From NCBI GenBank assembly GCA_964017235.1, contig OZ024928.1, positions 2,976,001-3,040,000 on the forward strand: 64,000 nucleotides of DNA, read 5' to 3'. Shown in pieces: positions 10,265-22,406 of this stretch. Both the position numbers and the translations under genes were made by a program. The notes beneath the pieces are model-generated. The model searched no databases and had not been told where the DNA came from. It worked only from the letters and a program-made list of their open reading frames with translations. The number at the start of each line of letters is the position of its first letter. Within the stretch, counting starts at the first letter, position 1. Source of the DNA: Sabellastarte sp. h YS-2021 (lineage: Eukaryota; Annelida; Polychaeta; Sabellida; Sabellidae).

Positions 10265-11395
10265 ACCTATGTGAACAGACACCGTGGGCTTGTACTGGGC
10301 ATGGCCCAGCAAGGGGCTTGTCATATCGGTAGCTGATGACCTTAACATTCCTTGTCCCCACCCTTATAACCTCTCTATCAAGTATGACCTTTGCTAGTCA
10401 ATGAGAAATCAGGACAGCCCACATAACTACAGCTCACACCTTTGGGGTCACATTCAAATTGGAAGACATTGTGATTAGATGGGAAAGTTCACCACCCTCC
10501 TCTCAAAGCAAGATGTCTGAATATGTCTTTAGTTTTAACCCATCTACAGAGACATCCTTGTGGATGGACTCAGTTCGGTTAAAAGGTGGGTTCTGACTGT
10601 TTCAGTCGTCAGTGTACTGACCTACAATTATCACACTTTAGAAATGACTTAGACCCTGTGGTATTTGATTCTGCCGGGACCTGGCCAACCCAGGGGCACT
10701 TGCACTGACCCTAGGTAAACCTAGATTTCGATTTTGTGGCTGAACTTGAAACCTGTTCCTGTCTTCCCCTGCAGGGAGGTCTCTTTGATGTAGCTCATCT
10801 CAGAATTTAGGTTGTAAGGTGGCTTTAGCTGGCCTTGTTACTCCTACCTTTCGATTTCGTGGCTAAGCATGACCCCTCAAGGCTTGACACCCCTGGACAG
10901 AGGTCTCAGTAGATTGATGTTGCTCATCCAATGATCTGGGTTATACATTGCATTTTGATTAATAAGCCGGATTCTTCTTGGAACTTACCCACCTCTAGGA
11001 GGTCTCATTGACATGGCTGGTTATATAAACTGGATATTTGTGGCACGACCACTATACAACTGATCTGGGCTCTAGTAGTGGACTTGGCTATGACTGAACA
11101 TGACTAAACAAAGTCTTTGGGACAGTATAATCAGACTGATTAAAATGATAATGTAAATAAGTACTAAAACAAATGTTTAAATGTGACCCGATGGTATCTG
11201 TTATATTGTAAATTGTATTGTATAATTGCAGCTGATTATGATTGAGACTATTGTTTTTTTACCGTAACGTATGCTATGTTCTGTATTTTAAAAGAGTTTC
11301 AGTTTTTTCTTCAGTTTATTAACAAGTGAATAAAATAAACATTCAGTTCACCTTCAGTGACCTTTGGCCTCATGGCCTTGGTATTTGTAGTGCGA
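10265..11395 (+). mobile_element. Decayed Ngaro terminal unit (A2-B2 type)
   Basis: Non-coding, and related over its length to 12540-13585. Shared blocks include GGGCATGGCCCAG / GGGCACGGCCCAG, a GGGGTCAC(A/G)TTCAA block, CACCACCCTCCTCT, TTTGTGGCTGAACTTGA, GGGAGGTCTCTT and a final AACAAGTGAATAAAATAAAC then TGACCTTTGGCCTC. The order matches the A2-spacer-B2 part of the full-length Ngaro (55522-56472), so it appears to be a short derivative without coding capacity. The ends are approximate. Confidence 0.55.
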
Positions 11396-11424
11396 AGGGA
11401 GAAATTATTGATTTCTTCTGCTGT

Positions 11425-11515
11425 CTCTCAAACTCACAGCCTTCTGATTACACACAGAAATAAACACAAGTCTAGCTCTTTAACCAGCTGAGCTAAAGGG
11501 GAATCCCCGGAAGCC
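11425..11515 (-). mobile_element. tRNA-like SINE head remnant
   Basis: The minus strand reads CCCCTTTAGCTCAGCTGGTT (A-box-like), then about 45 bp later AAGGCTGTGAGTTTGAGAG (degenerate B box). The spacing is larger than in a functional tRNA and the B box is damaged, so it is a SINE fragment or tRNA pseudogene. Confidence 0.5.
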
Positions 11516-12539
11516 CAGGTATTAACAGAACTGATACACGTGAGGATATTACAGTATTGAACTACCCCTGCCAGCAGCTAGTTAGGAACTTTTGCCACCA
11601 CAGTTGAGTTGTACCCTAGGGCTATATACAGTGACAAAGAGATTTGAACCCATGGTCACACTGGCAAGTCTCCCATGTTAACCACCTACAAAGAGGGTTT
11701 GAATCTGGGTCAACTGACCTAATATAATGTAATATAAACTTTCATAGCATTTAGCCTTAAATCAAACCGATTGAACTTTAAAACTTCTCACACAAACATG
11801 TGATTGAAGCAGGATTAAATATATCATTTTGGAAGTTATCACCCTTGAGAAACAAGCATAAAATGATGACAGAGAATGATCCCAAATTATTTGACATTAA
11901 TAGGAACCAGGTTTAAATATTCTAACCACACACATGCCTCCCCGTTGTACTACTAATTAATAAATTTGACAAGGTGCCAGTTTAAGGTTATAAATGAGAT
12001 CTGAGACACTATGTGAAATCAGTTATTTTGTGAATAGTCAACTAATCAGAAACCAAAAATGGTTCCTAATGTGAAGTAAAAACCTAAGATTTGAGACAAC
12101 ATTTGCTCTCATTACTTTTTGTGTACTTATGTACTTCATGAGTATGCAGTCTCATACAAAACAAAAAGCTTTCTATCTAGAGTAAGCTTAAAGACCCATC
12201 ACTTATCTTACCACTATGTGGGATATCTTAACATATCCTGGGGCCAATGTGTGTATCATTTGCATTTATCAAATTGGTTTCCTTGTGGATACATGTTTTG
12301 TCAATATTAATTTATTTTAGGGAGATTCGGATTTTTATGTCGCTTTAAAGGTTATTGTTATATTCAGACAGACCTATACCCCACATGCTTCAATAAGCCA
12401 GATTCAAACACACGTCCATAGAGATGACAGGTAATTGATTGAATGTCACAAGATGGCAGCATTGCAGTTATCGGGAAAAGTGTCTGTCACCAAAAATTCT
12501 ACTTCTGTTGAAACTAGCAGATTTTGTAATCTTGAGCCA
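11516..12539. other. Non-coding stretch
   Basis: No gene or repeat boundary can be supported. The open frame at 12119-12310 has no domain. Confidence 0.3.
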
Positions 12540-13585
12540 GATCAAAGGATTTGTCAGTTTGCAGGGCACGGCCCAGTTAGAGGCCTGGCCTATCAGTTGC
12601 TGTGTACCTTAAGATTCTTTGGTCTACCCTTATAGCCTCTGTTTGGAACAATGATCCTGCCTGGCCAATAAGGAATTAGGTGACCCCAATTTATCCACTA
12701 GCATAGCATGGGGGTCACGTTCAATTTGGCGGCCATTGTGCATACATGGGAAACACTTACCCACCACCCTCCTCTTAAAGCAAGATGGGCAAACTGCAAC
12801 TAATTCTGAAATAATCTCAGATAATTTTTAGTCAAATTTCTGACTTTGAGGCAGGACCTGGCTGACCCAAGCACACCCTACCAATTATGACCTAGGGAAA
12901 CCTCGTTTCAATTTTGTGGCTGAACTTGACCCCTTCAGGACTAACCCACCTAACGGGAGGTCTCTTCGGTTTGATGTGGCTCTGCCTAATTTTGGGTTGC
13001 TAGAAATTTCTTGTTTTTCGATTTCGAGGTTGAGTTTGACCGCTTCAGAATTGACCCATCTGGAGGGAGGTCTCTTCCAGTATATCGGGTTAAAGCTTCT
13101 TATTAATGAGCCGGACCTCTTTTAGACCTTACCTACCTTTTAGGAAATTCTTTAGAAATAGCTGAGCAGGCTGGACCTGGTTGACCCGGGCTCCCCCTAC
13201 CTATTGTGACATCAATTTTGACCTAGATGACCTGGATCAATTTGACCTTGACTGGAACGGACTGATATTGTGACATGGCTGTATGCCTAGCAGTAACTTA
13301 TGAATCCACATGGTACAGTTATGTATATATATACTTATATGTAATCAATGCTATGTTTAAATCCACCTTTATGGGTATTTGTGTAACCTTATGGTATTTG
13401 ATATTCTATTTTACTTTATAGTCTTGTACGTCCCCATGGGGGGCTTTTAAAATCTTACTATGTAATATTTTAAAGCTTTCTTTACCCTGTTTTACTAACA
13501 TGTAATTATCGAATTTTCCCAATATATTCTTCTTATATTTTCAACTCCATTTGACCTTTGACCTCTCGAACTTAAGTTCAAATCC
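12540..13585 (+). mobile_element. Decayed Ngaro terminal unit, second copy
   Basis: Homologous to 10265-11395. It also matches the intact element: GCCAATAAGGAATTAGG corresponds to CCAATAGGAATTAAG of the A repeat (55522-55723). Its end, TTTTACTAACATGTAATT ... TTTGACCTTTGACCTCTCG, corresponds to the B repeat. Two copies sharing one non-coding architecture suggest that the short form itself was mobilised. Confidence 0.6.
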
Positions 13586-16500
13586 ATTCCAATCAGTGCC
13601 TCAGCAATACCCTGCACCCATACCAATCAATGAAGGTTCGAATCTAGGCAACTGTTGTGATACTGGTATTGTAGATGACTTTCACTTCTCATGTATTTGT
13701 CCAAATTATCATAAGCGAAAACCTGTACTCATCATATTTTGCTATATCCAATGAATTTCATAATCAGTCTGATAACCAAAAAAATGTTTTATGTCAAAAC
13801 ATCCTATGCCTAATTTAGTTAAATATTTAACTTCAACATGGAACTTAAGCAAAGATATATTATTTCAATAATATAATTTTCTTTTGGATACACCACAGTT
13901 CATTACTTTTCAGCAATTTTGATGTGACGTATAAGCCCTTGTGGGCTGGATAACTGATCAAGTAATGATTGACCATTTGTTTTTACATTATGATACATGT
14001 CACTATAATAAACTCATATGTCTTATGTCTGTTTTTACTTCTTCAGTCATTTCTGACTGGCCTTGTTTATAAGTGTGTAGTTGCTGGTGTATTTTTTCTT
14101 GAAAATGCCTCTTGATACAAAATGAACTTCAGTCATGTAAATTGATCAGAAGATACTTTTTACCTTCGTCATGAAGGGAAACTGGGAAAGTTAAGGAAGG
14201 GTTTTGAAGAAATTTTCAGGAAATTATTTATGACCGATTTTTAGGTGTATAAAATAAATGAATATACCTTGATATTGTTTGAGGAATTGCAAATCATCTT
14301 GTGTGACAGTAAAATCTTCCAAAAACGCTTATATCCGCAGCATAATTTTAATATAGTGACACTTGATATGTATCTTTATGTTAGAATACTTTAACACCAT
14401 ATTTTATGGAGGCTGACTGATTCTAAATGCTTTTTGAAATCTACACTTTTAGGGAAAACAATACATTCACTAGTCAAATGTATGGAAACATTTCAAAAGA
14501 AGGTTTGAAACATTCTAACAACAGATCATAGATTTATTTTATCACAAAGTGTTTATTTAGGAATGCAGGTAATGCCTCCATAGAATTAAGTGCAACTAAT
14601 AAGCTCATCTGGAGAAGTTCCCATGATTTCACTTTGATTGGAACCAAAATACACAGACAAGCAAACATATATATTTACAAATGGTGATGGAATAATGTGT
14701 TGTTTTTTCTAATATGTGAATTAAGTATACATCTTGGCGAAACAAAACTGTTTGTATAGTAATCAGAACGTAATGAAGTGTGATTACTTTCCGTTTTAAT
14801 GACCCCTCTCGATTAATTTTTTGAAAAAGATATATGTTCCTTGTTTGTTTGGGATAATGACTTTTAATTTGACACAGTCCTTAAATAGTCACAAAATTAG
14901 TGCAAGGAATGTATTTGTTATGGAGTTAACCAGTATAGCTGATAAAAACTATTTAGAATTGTAAGGTGTATGTTGAAGTAAAGAGGTGTTTTGTCTAACA
15001 CCTATAACGGTGAGTTATACTGCCTGTACTGTGACGGGGGTATGACATAGAATGGACAAACGGTCTAAGTATGGCAAACATACAACTAACTGGAAACACT
15101 TAGACAGACAGAATACCACAGAATGGGGAACAAAGTTAGCAGAAGAGCTACAGAAATAATATGACAACCAACAGTTATGGCGAGTAACAGGCTGTCACCT
15201 TCATTTAGCCAAAGAAGATTAAAGAAGGAATCAGGAGATCCGAGACGACAGAGTGCCAACTTAACTGACATTTATGGAGGCAAGAGCTGGTATCTCTACT
15301 CATCACTAACTACTCATCACTAGTAACTATTGCTAACTGCAGTGTGATTGAGGCGTTAGGTTCAGAAAGTGGATCTTCCTACTTTCAGTGGTTCTGAGGG
15401 TTACTACACTTTCGGGCAGCAAAGAGACTTGATTACATTCATTTTCTCCAAAAACTGGGAGACAAGGATTTCTGGGCCTTTGCAAGATCTAATAGTGCCA
15501 TAGAATTATTAACCATAATGAATTATCACTATTGTATATATCCACTGACTTATGTTTGAACTTTGATTGACCCAGCAGGAATATATCAAGTCGCAATAGA
15601 TGGTTCCTGAATATATATAACATCGACCTTGATGTTTATTGAATAACAAGGTGAGGGTTTGCCATAAGTCCAACATAGTAACAATCTTTAAGTTCACGCA
15701 TCTTTAAGTTCTATTCACACACACAATCCTGGGTTATTGACCTAGATCATCCCTTGACTGCCCCTTTTGAAAATTTCTTTTGTTAATTTAGCACAGTGAG
15801 TTCTCCATTGTGGGGAAGATTTTGCACCTGTAAAGAAGTGGATCAGATCAGATCAGATTAGATTAGATTGGTAAACACTATGCATAACAAACCAAAATAA
15901 TATGTTACAATACAGGAAGGTCAGAGGACTCTTCAAACTAAAGAAAATAGTGAATAAATTTTCAAAAATTCACCAGATATAAGAAAGTTCATTTTAATTG
16001 TAGATTTTTTTACTATATGCTGATAATACCTATCTTTTGAAAACAAAATGTATGCTTGAGAATTGGCCAAGAGCTTTGGTGAACATGATTCCTACAGTAC
16101 AAGGAGATATTGCACTAAATACCAATATGCAAGACAATAAGTGTGAATCCTGTTTTATAAATTATCAGTGTAAACAAACATGAGGACCTCTGGGTATATG
16201 GAAACTGGTTCCTGGTACAAAATAGTTTCAGGCCGGTAACTGAGCTTCATGAGAAGTTACCATTGTTATTTCCTACTACTGTGCAGATCAATAAGAATAA
16301 CAAATGAAAACGAATAATTTCCAGCAAATGGAATCCTACAGATACAGTTATTTGAGTGTGTGCTGTGTCTTTATGTGTGTTTGTTATCTCTAAAAAACGT
16401 TTGCACTTTAACAACAAAGGGACTGGTATGGCCTACAGTGACCTTCAACTAGTCTGGTTGTCAAACAGGTTTTCTTTTTTTTCGAAGTGATTTATTAATC

Positions 16501-17287
16501 TGTCTCATTGTCGAAAACTTAATGATTAATTTTTTTGTGTAAGCAAGTTAGTTTTACAAGATATAGTCGCATTTATATCATAAAATATTGCTAACAAAGT
16601 GAAATAATATTTGGTTTTACAGTACACTCAAAAGCATAATTTTTTCAAAAATAAGAGATTTGCAACACTTAAACTGATGCATACTTTTTATTTCAGACAA
16701 ATTTTATTAATTATTAGATTATACAAATATATACAGTATTTAACTTTTACTATATCAGTTTAACAAAAATGTATAATTTTTCACTTACAATAACACTTAC
16801 TATGGGCAACTAATAACTCTAATCTTTCATAATGGTGGCAGATACCCGTCCCTTTTTGCAGAGAAAAGTGATACCAGAAGTAATTTCTTTGATGAAAAAA
16901 GTGTATCTAAATTCATGTCAGCTTTGCAGACTGAGATATCATAGGCCTTACTTCCCAGCTTTAAATGCACTACTTATTTTAAGATGTCGCTAATTTTTAT
17001 AGGTCAAGGTGTTCCTAATTCTGTATTACTAGTTCTGCTAAAAATGATGGAAAACTGGACAAAAATGTTATTTGTCAAGAGTTCAAAGTTAAGTCTTGTA
17101 ACTGTAAAATTAGCCTGTACAAATACCAAAATAAGCTTTATGGCCTCCTCCCGAGTGCTATGACTCATAAAAATAAATCGCAAAAATAAGCACTGTAAAG
17201 TGTCTGTAGACTTGGTCCACTTGTACAGCATATCTTCTTTCTAGAGGGGATCACATAGCTCCATTTTGACAGCAGAGTGAACAAGTT
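13586..17287. other. Non-coding; intronic if the channel gene extends left
   Basis: No exon with recognisable homology. Near 13900-13970 a short hairpin with AGCCC-TTGT-GGGCT resembles the tip of the foldback elements. Around 15040-15290 both forward frames look mildly coding (an ATG at 15178 opens 47 codons) but match nothing I know. At 15848-15876 there is a short GATCAGATTAGATT simple repeat. Confidence 0.35.
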
Positions 17288-17300
17288 AGGTCATTACATA

Positions 17301-17528
17301 TGGTGCCAGAGTGGTAACACTCTCGGCTCCCACCTCTCAGGCCAGGGTTCAGTTCCCGGCACGGCCTCAAGTGGGAAAGCTGGTAGTTGCTTGCTGTTGG
17401 TCGGCAATTTACAGTACAGAACCCTGACAAACTGTATGTACTGGTTTCTTCTGCCCTTCCAACTACCCGTCATGATATGACCTGTACAGAGTTGAAAGCG
17501 ACACAAAACTCCAAATAAATAAATAAAT
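17301..17528 (+). mobile_element. tRNA-derived SINE with 13-bp target duplication
   Basis: The tRNA-like head has an A box in GCCAGAGTGGTAAC and a B box at GGTTCAGTTCC. It is followed by a conserved body (AAGTGGGAAAGCTGGTAG, TTTACAGTACAGAACCC, TGTACTGGTTTC, GATATGACCTGTACAG) and an AAATAAATAAAT tail. A perfect 13-bp direct repeat AGGTCATTACATA flanks it (17288-17300 and 17529-17541), the mark of LINE-assisted insertion. It lies about 400 bp downstream of channel exon 2, within the gene's presumed intron. Confidence 0.92.
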
Positions 17529-17941
17529 AGGTCATTACATAGAAGTCACAGTACCCTAAAATAAGTTGCACCAGCTTAAAGCAATTTGCGATTGGACAGA
17601 TTGCTGGTGGCCACCCAAAAGGCGAATGTTCATTCACAACTGTTTCTAATGTCTTTATAAAATGAAAACACAGCATACATTTCCAACAGAAAAGCCATAC
17701 AACTACTGTGACTTTTCTCCCGGGGGCAAACCTGGAATAAATTGAGGTAGACTAACGATAGTGCACCTGGGGCTAAAATGTAGTCAGAAAAATGACAGAT
17801 GCGTAAAGAAAGTCCCACTGCTCAAAGGGGATAAAAAACTTGTGAGGGGTTTACTTACTGGAAATATCATAATTCCTGTTTCAAACCAATTAAAAGAAAA
17901 TGAAAAGCAAAAACTTCTTTATTGACACAGAATGTACTCAC

Positions 17942-18081
17942 CTTTGTTTCAACGGCAATAGGTCTGGAGTAGTAATATTTGATCAAGTTGCAAATCTGCC
18001 AGATGAAAACAGCCAAGGAAGCCAAAAAGGCCAGAAGCCAAAGCAGCCGCAGCCAGACTGACTTGGACGAAGATACACGAC
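17942..18081 (-). CDS. DEG/ENaC sodium channel, coding exon 2 (TM1)
   Basis: A 140-nt exon bounded by a TTTTATAG acceptor and a GTGAGT donor on the minus strand. After completing a Gly codon split with exon 1, it encodes 46 residues beginning RVSSSKSVWLRL. A hydrophobic segment follows (LLWLLAFLASLAVFIWQI), then NLIKYYYSRPIAVETK. This matches the start of DEG/ENaC/ASIC channels: the cytosolic HGI...S.S motif, the first membrane helix, and the aromatic-rich YY..P exit into the extracellular domain. The family forms trimeric amiloride-sensitive, acid- or peptide-gated cation channels at the plasma membrane. The extracellular FPAVTICN-type exon was not found to the left within this window. The exon ends in phase 0. 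Subtype cannot be assigned. Confidence 0.82.
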
Positions 18082-18454
18082 CTATAAAAGGAATTTTTTG
18101 TGCAATAGTTTGATCGTTTGTTTGTAGTTTGGTTTTGCTAGCGAGATTTTAGCATTTCACCTATAATCTGATTTGTTTCCATTACTACGCATATATTTCA
18201 CGACCGATCTTTTAGTCAAATATGAACTTCTTTAATATTATTAAAAAGGGCAGTATAATAACCCTTCTTTACTGTTGTAGAATGTAAAATATGGATCACA
18301 TTACACAAGAATTTAAATGAAGCCGCAAATGTCTCTTGGAAAGCTGGAAAGCTGTCACACCAGTTCCATTTGTTTTTAAAATATTAGGATATAACTGAGA
18401 AAGGTACTCAACAAAGATTTCATACTTGTGAGTCACACAAAATATTGGACAATA

Positions 18455-18679
18455 CTGCTTCCCTTCATAAGTTGGCCGCAGTCATAAGTTGGCTGCGGCT
18501 CATCTACAGGCGTCAGAAAGACAAATAGGTTATTGTACATCAATGAAAACTGTTGCATATAATAAGTTTAACAATAATACATGGTTTCTGAGTGTAGTAG
18601 GCCACTCATTTTAAAGCCCTGTGAACCTGTGGTGAGGGAAGCCAACTTATGACTGCGGCCAAATTATGAAGGGAAGCAG
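18455..18679. mobile_element. 225-bp TA-flanked MITE
   Basis: Terminal inverted repeats of about 40 bp begin CTGCTTCCCTTCATAA and continue with GGCCGCAGTCATAAGTTGGC; only a few mismatches separate the ends. TA lies immediately outside both ends (18453-18454 and 18680-18681). No coding capacity. The TA target suggests mobilisation by a Tc1/mariner-like or related transposase (inference). Confidence 0.8.
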
Positions 18680-18681
18680 TA

Positions 18682-19403
18682 GAGGTGTGAATTTTACAAA
18701 ATTTAATATTGATGAATTAATTATTTGGTTGAATCATTTGTCAGCTTTGTTGAACACAGTCTTCGTTGTTTGTAGGTTTCTCACTGTTTGTTTTATGTTC
18801 TTTTTTGCTTATATATGAGAGTGTGAAGCTACAAAGTAACAATAAATATTGAAAATAGTAGTGACAGATATAATGTTTAAAATAATATTATTCTGTTGAC
18901 ATAGTTGCAGATTTCTATGTTTAGACACTTGGGAAAGATTTTTCGTGGCAGGTTGCTAAAGTCATATGAACTCTTCAGCTACGGGATTTGATTTACAGGG
19001 GATATATATTTTCTATTGCAACAAATCCAGTAAGGATCTCTAGTCTAGAACTTCTAATCTGCTTTCCAACTTTGTAAATCAGTTATATGCAAACCCCAAA
19101 AGAATTTGATTGACAGGTAAACTCTCAGTATTACTACCTTTGACAATTTTGGTTTTGTAAATCTTATTTAAACATAAACAAATTATCTGATCTATATTGA
19201 GAAAAATTTGAGAACATTTAATAATCAGACACCAGAATTTCTTACATTATATTACACAACAATCTTTCTTCCACGAATATATATGTTTTTCCATGCAAAT
19301 GTCTGTTCTGCAGTCTGAAACCCCTTAAGCTTGTCTTACATCCCATCGTACGTGTATACACACGTAAGTATGCTGCAAATATTGTTGAAAAATAAGAGCA
19401 CAG
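18682..19403. other. Intron 1 of channel gene, unremarkable
   Basis: AT-rich, with no exon or repeat seen. It lies between the two channel exons (18082-22345). Confidence 0.4.
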
Positions 19404-19986
19404 GGCTGGTATTCACGAAGGGTCTTAGACTTAGCCAGGTCTTAGGCTTAAATCCAGTCTTAAATTTAAGACTTTTGTCTCAGCTAAGTTTTGTCTTAAA
19501 ACCGTATTCACAAAGGGTGACTTAGGTATGTCCAAGATTATCAAATAACCACAGTGGTTTTCTGGGTCATGTGACCTTTCTTTTCTATTCAAACTATAAT
19601 ATTGGTGACATATATCCTTCATTTAATACATTTTATCTAAGGAAAAGTACTGTTTTGAAATGGAAAACCTTGTTACCACATATAAATTTCCAGACTGCTT
19701 TAGTGAGATGTTCTGTATAATTATACTTTATTTACAGCCATTTCAAATTTTGAAGTGGAGAAAAGTTTATGGCGGCCATATTTAAGTCCTCTTTACAAAA
19801 TTTAAGCCCACTACTAACCAGTCTTAAAGTTGAGCCCTTGGCTAAGCCTAAGACCGGTCTTAAATTCTTTGTGAATACCACTAAGCCTAAGACAAAGGTC
19901 TTAGCAGTTTTTGGGCAGAAACTTGAGACAAAAGTCTCAACTTTAAGCCTAAGCCCAGGCTAAGACCTTTCGTGAATATGGGCCCA
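19404..19986. mobile_element. MITE with GTATTCACGAA inverted ends, copy 1
   Basis: The ends read GGGCTGGTATTCACGAAGGG and, on the other strand, GGGCCCATATTCACGAAAGG. They are followed by long AAGACTTTTGTCT-type subterminal inverted repeats rich in TCTTAGGCTTA. The centre (ATAACCACAG...GTCATGTGA) is shared with the element at 36957-37497. No protein. It lies in intron 1 of the channel gene. Confidence 0.8.
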
Positions 19987-21784
19987 GCTCGGTAGTTTTG
20001 TAGTCGAGATTTGCACGTGCAAACAGGGTGTATTCTTCCAACAAGAGTGAGACCATTTGAATATCCAATTATAGACTGTGACTAGCTACAGGACTCAAAG
20101 TGGGCTTATATACACGTGAGTGTATCATAAGGCACGTGCAAACCCTGTAATAATATATAATATGGATAGAATATTGTGCATGTCTATTTTCACTGCAGGG
20201 TCTGTGCAGCCTTGATATTCTGTTATGAAATCACAAGTGTCCTTTGCAAATCAGCCGATTTTTTTCTGTAACCCGGACGTGCACGTACAATTGGATGTAA
20301 GAGAGGCTTAAACAATGGTGTGCGGAAAGAAAAACTCTTCTGTAAAAATGCCTTGAGGAAAAAACTCCTTGTGGAAAAAATGCCTCGTCTGTTGTGAGGG
20401 AATCAAAAACAGTCCTCTATATAATATTATAAACATAATAAATCCTGTGTCACCATATAGTTTATATCTTCCAACAATATCAGTATAGGGTAAAAATATA
20501 AAAAGGGGTTATTACAACTCTGTTTAAGGGTAATTAATTACAACTGGTAATAGTGGAATTGGGGAGTAGATTATCAAAATTAAATATAATGACTGCGATG
20601 AAAAAGACAGAAAGAATCCTTGCAGAACCTCAATTAAAAATTAATACAGTAACAGACTATAAAAAGACTGATTACAAGGTTGTTTGGATACAAATAATTG
20701 CAACAACAGTCAAAAGATAACCATGATGAAGATTTTACAAGGCATATGACATTGTATCAGACAAAAAACTCAAAAATATTTCAGTCAGTTTTGCATTATG
20801 TGGAGGAAAGCCATCCTTCTGTTTTGAGCCTGTAGAGAAAAACCCTGAACTACCTGACAAGGCCTTATGCTTACCCTAGAATGTGCATTGTATAAATTTC
20901 GGCCCTAATATTTGCGATTATTTAAACCTGTGATTGACATCTATCATATACAAGACAAGTTGTTTCAAAAGCAAAAAACACTGAAATGAACTGAATTTGC
21001 TACATTCCCTTGGGGAGGGTGTGGGGTGGGGGGTGGTGGTTAGAAAAATTGGTGGATTAATTTTTTCCCTGGGCATTTTCACCAAGACTTTATGTCCACT
21101 ATTTTAATACTTAAAATAAAGGATTCTGCAATCAACCTTTGCAAAGCTTTATAGGTGTTATCTATAATTTAAAAAAACAGTTGGTTCTTGAGGTAATAAA
21201 TATCATTTTTGTGTCAGTGAAATCCTCTGTGTACACAGGAGCATTACAGCTTGAATATGTATATTAATTGTCTGGTACTTGTCATGCAATGTTTACATTA
21301 ACATCACATTTGACTAGTCACGAGTGATTTTGGATGCACTCTGATCTCTCAACTTTGGGCTTTAAGAAATTCATATTTATTTAGCACTTTGAAAATAGTC
21401 GCCATTGTGGTTGAATGTGTCAATGATATAAATTCTGTCACAGTGTGAAACCTGCTTCATTACAACTCCAGCATATTTATGTATCATTGAAGTAGGTACA
21501 AACTGATCGCTATGGTAGAATCAGTATCTGGCAGATATAACAAAACACTGTGTTAAAAGTAGCCATGTTTTAAATAAAGAAAATGTATATTTATTTCTCA
21601 AAACTTTAAACATCTGGAGTGACACTCTTTACAGATAAAGAAAGAAAAATTATACTGTTAACATTGTGGCACATAATATAACCCAGTGCCAGGCTTTAAA
21701 AATACATTTCCAAATATGGGTACAGTTGGTTTCTTTTTCAATAAAGTGTGTACTTGGTATCTTTGTATTTATTTTTATACTCAG
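19987..21784. other. Intron 1 of channel gene, unremarkable
   Basis: No exon with splice signals and recognisable homology, and no clear repeat ends. A short G-rich run (GGGTGTGGGGTGGGGGGTGG) lies near 21018-21037. Confidence 0.35.
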
Positions 21785-22082
21785 CACAAAATCTCCATGT
21801 ACTACAGGACTCAAAGTGCTATATGATCCATCTGGCTGTACAAGTACAGCCCAACTCTCAAGTTACTGACATTCCCCTGACTGACAGACAGAGGCTCAAG
21901 GATGACCACATATCAACTTCCTTGAGGTTCTTTAACCTGCCACTGGGGATAGGACCCAATGACAGAGAATCGCCATTTTAAGTGGTTATCCGAGGCACTG
22001 TATTTGCCTGTACCTGGGTTTAAACCCAGGTCCTCTGTGTTCCTAGGCGAGTGTGTTACCTGCTACGCCAGTGGCCTGGTTT
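21785..22082 (-). mobile_element. SINE with a third tRNA-like head
   Basis: The minus strand reads GGCCACTGGCGTAGCAGGTA (A-box-like), then a B box in CTGGGTTTAAACCC. A body ends near 21800 in CACTTTGAGTCCTGTAGT. Head and body differ from the SINE at 17301, so it is a separate family. It lies some 260 bp downstream of channel exon 1, inside intron 1. Confidence 0.65.
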
Positions 22083-22345
22083 AATTTTACAAGTCCCACT
22101 ATGTCTTTCATTTCCTTAAACAGGTACATTTATTATTCTTTCCAAGAATGTGTGTGGGGGCTAGTGATTTCATGTATTTCTTGCATAAAATTTGCGCCAA
22201 CCTAAGACATGTACTGAATTAAGGAGCCAATCGATAATTTTACAAAAAAAAATCCGATTGCCTTAAAGTTACATTAAAACGGTTATACAAAGGTTATACA
22301 AATTATTTAAAAATCTGTAGTAACACAAGTAACTTTATTACTTAC

Positions 22346-22406
22346 CTATTCCATGAGCTGTAGTGTTATCTGCAAAGTCTCGTAAAATGTCTTTAAATCT
22401 CGACAT
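22346..22406 (-). CDS. DEG/ENaC sodium channel, coding exon 1
   Basis: The ATG at 22406 opens 20 codons, MSRFKDILRDFADNTTAHGI, plus one base before a GTAAGT donor at 22345. That base joins the first two bases of exon 2 (18081) to make Gly, giving the continuous N-terminal signature T-AHGIG-R of DEG/ENaC/ASIC channels; the His-Gly pair is the conserved gating motif of the family. The match of phase, splice signals and motif across a 4.3 kb intron makes this a real gene start. No TATA box is evident upstream, and non-coding upstream exons cannot be excluded. Only about 66 residues of the channel lie in this window. Confidence 0.82.

Noticed and set aside
17301..17375. tRNA-like A and B boxes that could be a tRNA gene (also at 8701, 31024, 37504, 21785-22082, 11425 and 44795)
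   Set aside because: Each is the head of a SINE or an orphan damaged head. Anticodon arms and acceptor stems do not fold properly and the sequence continues into SINE bodies or decays.
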